A stretch of 59,285 bases of DNA. It comes from Bacteroidales bacterium (GTDB lineage: Bacteria; Bacteroidota; Bacteroidia; Bacteroidales; UBA932). Below, piece after piece: positions 55,422 to 59,285 of the stretch; positions within the stretch are counted from its first letter, which is position 1, and the number at the start of each line of letters is the position of its first letter. The stretch is from the NCBI GenBank assembly GCA_015060405.1, contig SUYN01000017.1, positions 1-59,285 on the forward strand. Direction: 5' to 3'. Below the pieces are notes generated by a model that was given only the letters and a program-made list of their open reading frames with translations, was not told the origin of the DNA and did no database searches. Both the position numbers and the translations under genes were made by a program.

Positions 55422-55429
55422 TATATTTG
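55422..55429 (+). promoter_or_regulatory. -7 box of the WYL regulator gene
   Basis: TATATTTG matches the -7 consensus exactly, 20 bp before the ATG at 55450. No TTTG lies at 19-21 bp; the nearest TTTTTG is only 14 bp away. The promoter is therefore probably weak or activator-dependent. Confidence 0.55.
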
Positions 55430-55449
55430 TACAAGTTTAAATATTCACT

Positions 55450-56358
55450 ATGGCCAATGCATTTCATTTGAAAAGGATCTCGCTCCTTATGAATATACTG
55501 GATGGCAGATACGTATCCAAAGAGGAACTTCTTGATTATATGCAGAATCAGGTATATGCCTCATTTCCGGAATCTACTGGATATTCTCTCCGTACCCTCC
55601 AGCGTGATTTCAAGACTTTGCGTGAATCATTCGGTATAGATGTCCGCTATAAAGAAGGGTATGGATATCATATTGCGGAGAATCTTCCCGATACAGAAGG
55701 GTATATGGCATTGTTGCAGAGTTTTGAGATTCTCAATTCCATATATTCTGATAGTGTCATGCAGAAATATGTAGTGCCGGAGCATCGCAGAGTCAAGGTC
55801 AATGTGGATCTGACAGATATATTTGTCTCACTTAAAGACGGCAGACATCTCAAATTTGATTATCATAATGTCAGATATGGTGATCATGTGTCACAAAAGG
55901 AAGTGCAGCCGTATTTTCTGAAGGAGTCACAGCACCGGTGGTATCTTGTCGGAGTTGATGTCATGGATGGAGTGATGAAGTGTTTTGCAGTGGACCGGAT
56001 GTCTCTGTCTGAGGCGCTCGCTCAGAAGTTTGACAGGGATGAATCCGTTGATGCGAAGACGATGTTTCGTGAAAGTTTTGGAATATGGAATGATCCGGAT
56101 GATCCGGTTGAGGAGGTGATACTGCATTATGATTCCCTTGACGGGGCTTTTGTCAAGACATTCCCCCTCCATGAGACTCAGCAGATCCTCTCTGATGATC
56201 CTCGGACGGGTCTGACTGTCCGACTTGATCTGAAGATTACCAATGATTTTGTTATGGAACTCCTTTCCCGCAGCCGTTCGTTGGAAGTCCTTGCTCCAAT
56301 GCATCTGAGGGAGAGAGTGAAGAAGGTCTTTGATGCGGCATCAGAACGGAACAAATGA
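55450..56358 (+). CDS. WYL-domain transcriptional regulator
   Basis: This 302-residue protein has an N-terminal winged-helix region (LKRISLLMNILDGRYVSKEELLDYM, TLQRDFKTLRE, about 5-75), a WYL domain (about 115-200) with the signature Trp164-Tyr165-Leu166 in HRWYLVG, and a WCX-like C-terminal extension (RLDLKITNDFVMELLSRS). WYL proteins sense ligands, often nucleic acid or nucleotides, and regulate DNA-damage and defence genes. It is upstream of a GIY-YIG nuclease by 48 bp and may control it. Confidence 0.88.
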   Translation: MANAFHLKRISLLMNILDGRYVSKEELLDYMQNQVYASFPESTGYSLRTLQRDFKTLRESFGIDVRYKEGYGYHIAENLPDTEGYMALLQSFEILNSIYSDSVMQKYVVPEHRRVKVNVDLTDIFVSLKDGRHLKFDYHNVRYGDHVSQKEVQPYFLKESQHRWYLVGVDVMDGVMKCFAVDRMSLSEALAQKFDRDESVDAKTMFRESFGIWNDPDDPVEEVILHYDSLDGAFVKTFPLHETQQILSDDPRTGLTVRLDLKITNDFVMELLSRSRSLEVLAPMHLRERVKKVFDAASERNK

Positions 56359-56406
56359 AAATCAAGGCTGATTGACAATACTTTAATATAATAAAAGGAG
56401 GTTATA

Positions 56407-56874
56407 ATGTTTGATATGATCGAATCTGCAGGTTTTGCCGGTTTTATGCCGGTAGTCGAACTTCGGGACTCTGAAACAGAATCTGTCCCTGATGTTCCGG
56501 GGGTGTATATGGTGCTTCGTGATTCAGGGGAAAGACCGGATTTTCTGGCAAGAGGTTCTGGCGGATACTTCAAAGGGAAGGATCCCAATGTTCCATTATC
56601 CGAGTTAAGTGCTAACTGGGTTGAAGGCGCCAAAGTCCTGTATATAGGCAAGGCGAAATCTCTTCGCAAGAGGATCAGCCAGTATCTGCGCTTCGGCGAT
56701 GGGAAGCCCGTCGGTCATTGGGGCGGAAGGTATATATGGCAGCTTGCTGATGCCCAGGAACTCATTTTTTGCTGGATGCCGGTGGATGGTGATCCAGATG
56801 CCGTTGAGACAGAAATGATATCCAGGTTCAGAGAACATTATGGAAGCCGGCCTTTTGCGAATCTGACGAAATGA
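56407..56874 (+). CDS. GIY-YIG nuclease-family protein
   Basis: This 155-residue protein has the GIY-YIG catalytic layout: GVY at 32-34, YIG at 79-81 in VLYIGKAKSLRKRI, the Arg at 87 or 89, Glu136 (VETEMI) and Asn152 (PFANL). Between GVY and YIG it has a long loop with GGYFKGKDPNV; HWGGRYIWQLADAQ follows YIG. These loops are characteristic of a small stand-alone family seen in gut bacteria. A nuclease that makes single metal-dependent cuts is predicted; the substrate is unknown. A perfect AAAGGAGG at 56394-56401 precedes the ATG. Confidence 0.8.
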   Translation: MFDMIESAGFAGFMPVVELRDSETESVPDVPGVYMVLRDSGERPDFLARGSGGYFKGKDPNVPLSELSANWVEGAKVLYIGKAKSLRKRISQYLRFGDGKPVGHWGGRYIWQLADAQELIFCWMPVDGDPDAVETEMISRFREHYGSRPFANLTK

Positions 56875-56894
56875 GTCACAATCTGATGTAATGA

Positions 56895-57233
56895 ATGATG
56901 GATGCCAAGGATGATGATTTAAAGCACGGCCTATGGGGGTGTGCCTCACTGTTTTTTATAATTGGGACGATTCTGGCTTTCTGTTTCCAATGTTCCTATG
57001 ACAGAAAACAGAAAGCCCATGGTGGCTTTGACTTCAACTGTGGTCCGGTTCCGGAAATGCGGGCGAAGGACACAAGGAGGACGACTCCGCCAGAAGTACC
57101 ATTGGGTAGTGCCCGAAGCGGAAATGCCGATGCTATGAAGCCTCACAGGGAAAAGCAGGGCTATGACAGTTTCGAAGATTGGTATTACGCAGAAATGGAT
57201 GTGTTCGGCAGTGACGAATACCCGGATATGTGA
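56895..57233 (+). CDS. Small membrane protein, function unknown
   Basis: This 112-residue protein has one hydrophobic segment (about 12-32, GLWGCASLFFIIGTILAFCF) and a polar C-terminal part with proline- and arginine-rich stretches, ending acidic (DSFEDWYYAEMDVF). An ATG three bases downstream is also possible. It starts 20 bp after the GIY-YIG gene in the same direction. I recognise no family. Confidence 0.5.
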   Translation: MMDAKDDDLKHGLWGCASLFFIIGTILAFCFQCSYDRKQKAHGGFDFNCGPVPEMRAKDTRRTTPPEVPLGSARSGNADAMKPHREKQGYDSFEDWYYAEMDVFGSDEYPDM

Positions 57234-57274
57234 GTGTCGGGAGTAAACAGGCGATGTTATGGAGGGACGGGAGG

Positions 57275-57307
57275 AGTTATCAACAATTCAAGACGCTGAA
57301 ATTCAAT
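57275..57307 (+). repeat. 33-bp direct repeat, left copy
   Basis: AGTTATCAACAATTCAAGAC and the 13 bases after it recur at 59069-59101 with two differences in 33. Together they enclose about 1.8 kb holding the MGMT remnant, the transposase and its hairpin elements. Confidence 0.8.
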
Positions 57308-57620
57308 GATATGCAATGCTTTGGTCTGAACCTTCATTGAAGCCGTTGAAAGACAACTTCTCAATGAACGAGATTTCGTCCGTCAGTATGTTGTTGTACT
57401 TCGCCCCAAGCTCTGCGGTCTGGTCTCCTTGCCTATGACTATCCGTCTGATATGAGGTTTGCTTCCTGTACTCAAGGTTCACGTCTTCTATATCGTTGCA
57501 CTTCGTTTTTAACTTATGTTCACCTGGCTGAGAACTGATGCCGCACATCATTCTGTATGCTCTCTCGACGCATTCCCAAAGCAGCTTCACGTCGGTCAGG
57601 AAGCGCATCAGACTTTCCAT
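57303..57620 (-). CDS. Short hypothetical reading frame continuing from the MGMT remnant
   Basis: The 105-codon frame begins at a Met that lies inside MGMT-derived sequence (the CMES segment) and then continues in sequence unrelated to MGMT (KLLWECVERAYRMMCG, then polar). Its stop lies inside the left 33-bp repeat. It may be a chance frame or the end of another decayed gene. No signal, membrane segment or family is seen. Confidence 0.3.
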   Translation of the reverse strand: MESLMRFLTDVKLLWECVERAYRMMCGISSQPGEHKLKTKCNDIEDVNLEYRKQTSYQTDSHRQGDQTAELGAKYNNILTDEISFIEKLSFNGFNEGSDQSIAYH

Positions 57621-57717
57621 ACAAAGGTTGTTGCCCTTGAATATAGTGGCTTCGGCCTTTTCTTTATGTCTACTGTCTTTCCGTCAATACGGACGATGAT
57701 CCACTTCCGGTCCGCTC
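57615..57717 (-). pseudogene. Remnant of a second MGMT-type gene
   Basis: Read on the minus strand, the part encoding DRKWIIVRIDGK (start of the intact gene at 55167) is joined directly to the part encoding DIKRRAETTIFKG.DLCMES (near its end). About 150 codons, including the active site, are missing, and a one-base shift lies in AAAAGGCC. Several residues match the intact gene exactly. This is a broken copy produced by an internal deletion. Confidence 0.75.
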
Positions 57718-57724
57718 ATAATAT

Positions 57725-57835
57725 GAGCTGAGCAAAAATTACTGGAATCCTTTGTCCAGCTCGCATTGTTTTCGGCTGTTTTTTCGGTTTGAGTGCGGAG
57801 CTGAGCAAAGAATTACGGAATCTGTTGCTCAGCTC
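57725..57835 (+). repeat. REP-like hairpin element, copy left of the transposase
   Basis: The 111-bp element contains two related hairpins. The first, 57725-57762, has ends GAGCTG and CAGCTC with an interrupted stem. The second, 57798-57835, has the perfect 11-bp stem GAGCTGAGCAA/TTGCTCAGCTC. The loops share an AATTAC..GGAAT core. A near-identical element in the same orientation lies at 58903-59010 on the other side of the transposase gene. Confidence 0.85.
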
Positions 57836-57859
57836 TGTAAGACAAGGGAAATGCCATCA

Positions 57860-58786
57860 TTATTTGCCTTTCGGAAGAATCAGGCATCTGCGTATCTGAG
57901 ATTCGCTTAGGTGGCGTGTGCGATAGAGATACTCTGCAATCTCGTTTTTCTCTTTCAATGAAAGCTCGTAAACAGAGTGTCTTCCAAATCGGGTACTGGC
58001 CAATGTATCAAGCTCTGTGCATAACTCTATGTCAGAGATTTTCCTATAGTCTGATTTGCCGCTTTCAAAAGCAAGCATTTGGGCGGTTCCGTGCACCCCG
58101 ACACCTTTCTCTATGATTTCAAGGTTTATTGAGGCGGAGTTGTTGGCATCTTTCTGCTGCTCCGCCTCCCATTCCTCTGAAGTTTTGCGGCTCATATAGA
58201 AGTTGAATGCTCGAGGTGTTCCATAAAGCGCTTCTATTTGTGGTATGTCTAAAACGCTTTCCCTTGTGAAGACGCCGCTTTCCGTCATTTTGTAGCTGTC
58301 TGGATACTCACTTCTTCTCCCAATATGTTTATAGTATGAACTTTTAGGAAGCAAGGGTTCTCCGTGCATCTTTCCCATCTCTTTGCTGAATATGGCATTT
58401 GCGGAGCAGTGGGGGTATGCATATGGTATAGGAGCAACACCGTGATGCAGTGCGTTTCGTAGTGTGTAACTTGCTGCAGCGATTGTGTGATGGTATCCTG
58501 AAATTTCCGTGGTAAAGTGGTGTTTTTCTCCAAGATGGCCCTTCCTATGATATTTGTGGTTGAAATACATGGTGTATGACTGGCGGAATGTGTACATCAG
58601 TTCCCCAGGACAGCGTGCCTGCACCAATTGATGGGTGTGCGTGGACATAAAGGATTCTACAAGTCCTGTCGAATCGGTCTTGTATAGTGCGCATGCAAAG
58701 CAGTTGAATCCTCTGTGATAATCCTCAAGGTCACGGAACATAACCTCGTCGCCTGCCGACAGGCATAGATGGTAAGTCTTTTTCAT
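57860..58786 (-). CDS. Y1/HUH transposase-like protein (RAYT type)
   Basis: The ATG at 58786 gives 308 residues and is preceded by AAAGGAGAT; an earlier Met at 58807 is possible. The HUH-type motif is His50-Thr51-His52 (SFMSTHTHQLVQ). The probable catalytic Tyr is Tyr107 in AAASYTLRNALHHGV, the segment that in RAYT proteins reads as YIHLNPVRAGLV. The family cuts and joins single-stranded DNA at REP hairpins; RAYTs are usually single-copy and domesticated. This one is longer than typical by a C-terminal region (about 190-308) of unknown role that could bind DNA. Hairpin elements lie 24 bp from its stop and about 117 bp from its start. Confidence 0.72.
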   Translation of the reverse strand: MKKTYHLCLSAGDEVMFRDLEDYHRGFNCFACALYKTDSTGLVESFMSTHTHQLVQARCPGELMYTFRQSYTMYFNHKYHRKGHLGEKHHFTTEISGYHHTIAAASYTLRNALHHGVAPIPYAYPHCSANAIFSKEMGKMHGEPLLPKSSYYKHIGRRSEYPDSYKMTESGVFTRESVLDIPQIEALYGTPRAFNFYMSRKTSEEWEAEQQKDANNSASINLEIIEKGVGVHGTAQMLAFESGKSDYRKISDIELCTELDTLASTRFGRHSVYELSLKEKNEIAEYLYRTRHLSESQIRRCLILPKGK

Positions 58787-58860
58787 AACATTATCTCCTT
58801 TACACATTCAATCTCTTCAATCATTCCCCACATCTCTCCCGAAATGTATGAATCCGGTAA

Positions 58861-58868
58861 CAAACTTA
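58861..58868 (-). promoter_or_regulatory. Possible -7 box of the transposase gene
   Basis: The minus strand reads TAAGTTTG, matching TAnnTTTG, about 75 bp upstream of the ATG. No -33 element is found at the right distance. Confidence 0.3.
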
Positions 58869-58902
58869 CATAAAAACTTTTGAAGAACTATGGATCTGGT
58901 GG

Positions 58903-59010
58903 GAGCTGAGCAAAAATTTCTGGAATTCTTTGTCCAGCTCGCATTGCTTTCGGCTGTTTTTTCGGTTTATGAGCGGAGCTGAGCAAGGAATTGCGGATTT
59001 TATTGCTCAG
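58903..59010 (+). repeat. REP-like hairpin element, copy right of the transposase
   Basis: This 108-bp element aligns over its whole length with 57725-57835, with roughly a dozen differences. Its first hairpin is 58903-58940. Its second, 58976-59010, keeps CTGAGCAA/TTGCTCAG but has lost the last bases of the stem. Confidence 0.85.
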
Positions 59011-59068
59011 ATGGTGAAATTGTTCAGCAGGTGTTCAGGAAATGCCCGGCAAGTGTGATGTCAGGAAG

Positions 59069-59101
59069 AGTTATCAACAATTCAAGACACTGAATTTCAA
59101 T
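59069..59101 (+). repeat. 33-bp direct repeat, right copy
   Basis: It matches 57275-57307 at 31 of 33 positions. It ends 7 bp before the -33 box of the rpsL promoter, so it appears to be the original copy, with the left one made or carried by an insertion. Confidence 0.8.
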
Positions 59102-59115
59102 ATTTTTGTTGATAA
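59071..59115. promoter_or_regulatory. Inverted repeat overlapping the rpsL promoter
   Basis: TTATCAACAA at 59071-59080 and TTGTTGATAA at 59106-59115 are perfect 10-bp arms. The right arm contains the -33 element of rpsL. It could be an operator, or simply a hairpin formed when the repeat was placed here. Confidence 0.4.
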
Positions 59116-59138
59116 ATAAAAAATTATTCGTATATTTG
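59108..59138 (+). promoter_or_regulatory. Promoter of rpsL
   Basis: GTTG at 59108-59111 and TATATTTG at 59131-59138 are separated by 19 bp, matching the Bacteroidota promoter. The leader to the ATG at 59191 contains a small hairpin, CCCCA/TGGGG at 59143-59157. Confidence 0.75.
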
Positions 59139-59190
59139 CAGCCCCCAAAATATGGGGAAATGAACATAAATAATTTATTTACAAACATTT

Positions 59191-59285
59191 ATGCCTACAA
59201 TTCAACAATTAGTTCGCAAAGGACGCGAGGTTATCGTCGAGAAGAGCAAATCTCGCGCGTTGGATGCTTGTCCTCAGAGAAGAGG
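59191..59285 (+). CDS. rpsL: Small ribosomal subunit protein S12, 5' part
   Basis: The reading starts [18 protein letters not shown] and continues with [13 protein letters not shown] to the window end, the unmistakable N-terminus of S12. S12 is in the decoding centre of the 30S subunit and is the target of streptomycin-resistance changes further along the protein (not in view). It has its own promoter and presumably heads a str operon beyond the window. Confidence 0.97.
   Translation, partial: MPTIQQLVRKGREVIVEKSKSRALDACPQRR

Overview
The window reads as chromosomal DNA of a member of the Bacteroidota, most probably an uncultured or gut-type Bacteroidales. The signs are the ribosomal gene order, promoters of the form TTTG/TTG - 19 bp - TAnnTTTG, many lipoproteins, BACON, FISUMP and DUF4988 domains, a SusC-type plug, S46 dipeptidyl-peptidase, and many secreted glycoside hydrolases. 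I cannot name the species from sequence alone.

Layout. 1-6.7 kb is the end of the spc/alpha ribosomal superoperon: rplR tail, rpsE, rpmD, rplO, secY, map, infA, rpmJ, rpsM, rpsK, rpsD, rpoA and rplQ, closed by a long hairpin terminator. 6.8-10.4 kb holds two surface lipoproteins (a GLUG-like repeat protein and a BACON-BACON-thioredoxin protein). 10.4-13.7 kb, minus strand, is an esterase plus a GH95 alpha-L-fucosidase. 13.9-18 kb is a membrane pyrophosphatase followed 5 bp later by a heparinase II/III-like protein. 18-26 kb, minus strand, is a tight operon of a membrane polyferredoxin, an S46 peptidase, a GH94 phosphorylase and a GH88 unsaturated glucuronyl hydrolase. 26.2-33.3 kb, minus strand, is a TonB receptor - DUF4876 - DUF6850 - fimbrillin/FISUMP operon with a clear promoter. 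33.4-39.3 kb holds a C69 peptidase, a small secreted protein, a nitroreductase, pheS and a GH20 hexosaminidase. 39.4-43.7 kb is one 1444-residue lipoprotein built of four DUF4988/collagen-like units with a FISUMP-like end. It is followed by a perfect terminator, a repeat-rich noncoding stretch and tRNA-Gly(GCC).

44.5-54.5 kb is a plus-strand run: RND efflux adaptor, pump and TolC-like channel, then a lone SusC-type plug protein and two DUF3857/transglutaminase proteins. The first of these has lost its catalytic residues and the second has kept them. 54.5-59.1 kb is an accessory stretch: an MGMT-type DNA repair protein, a WYL regulator, a GIY-YIG nuclease, a small membrane protein, the decayed remnant of a second MGMT gene, and a Y1/HUH (RAYT-like) transposase flanked on both sides by about 110-bp REP-like hairpin elements. 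The last 1.8 kb sits between 33-bp direct repeats, the right copy of which lies in the promoter region of rpsL. rpsL itself is cut by the window end.

Most encoded functions concern the cell envelope and the use of host or dietary glycans and peptides. Fucosidase, hexosaminidase, uronyl hydrolase, heparinase-like and phosphorylase genes supply monosaccharides, and the S46 and C69 peptidases supply dipeptides and amino acids. The strongest candidate for something not well described is the REP/RAYT element with its repeat-bounded insertion upstream of rpsL. Next come the collagen-like lipoprotein, the lone plug in the efflux run, and the array of palindromic boxes next to tRNA-Gly.
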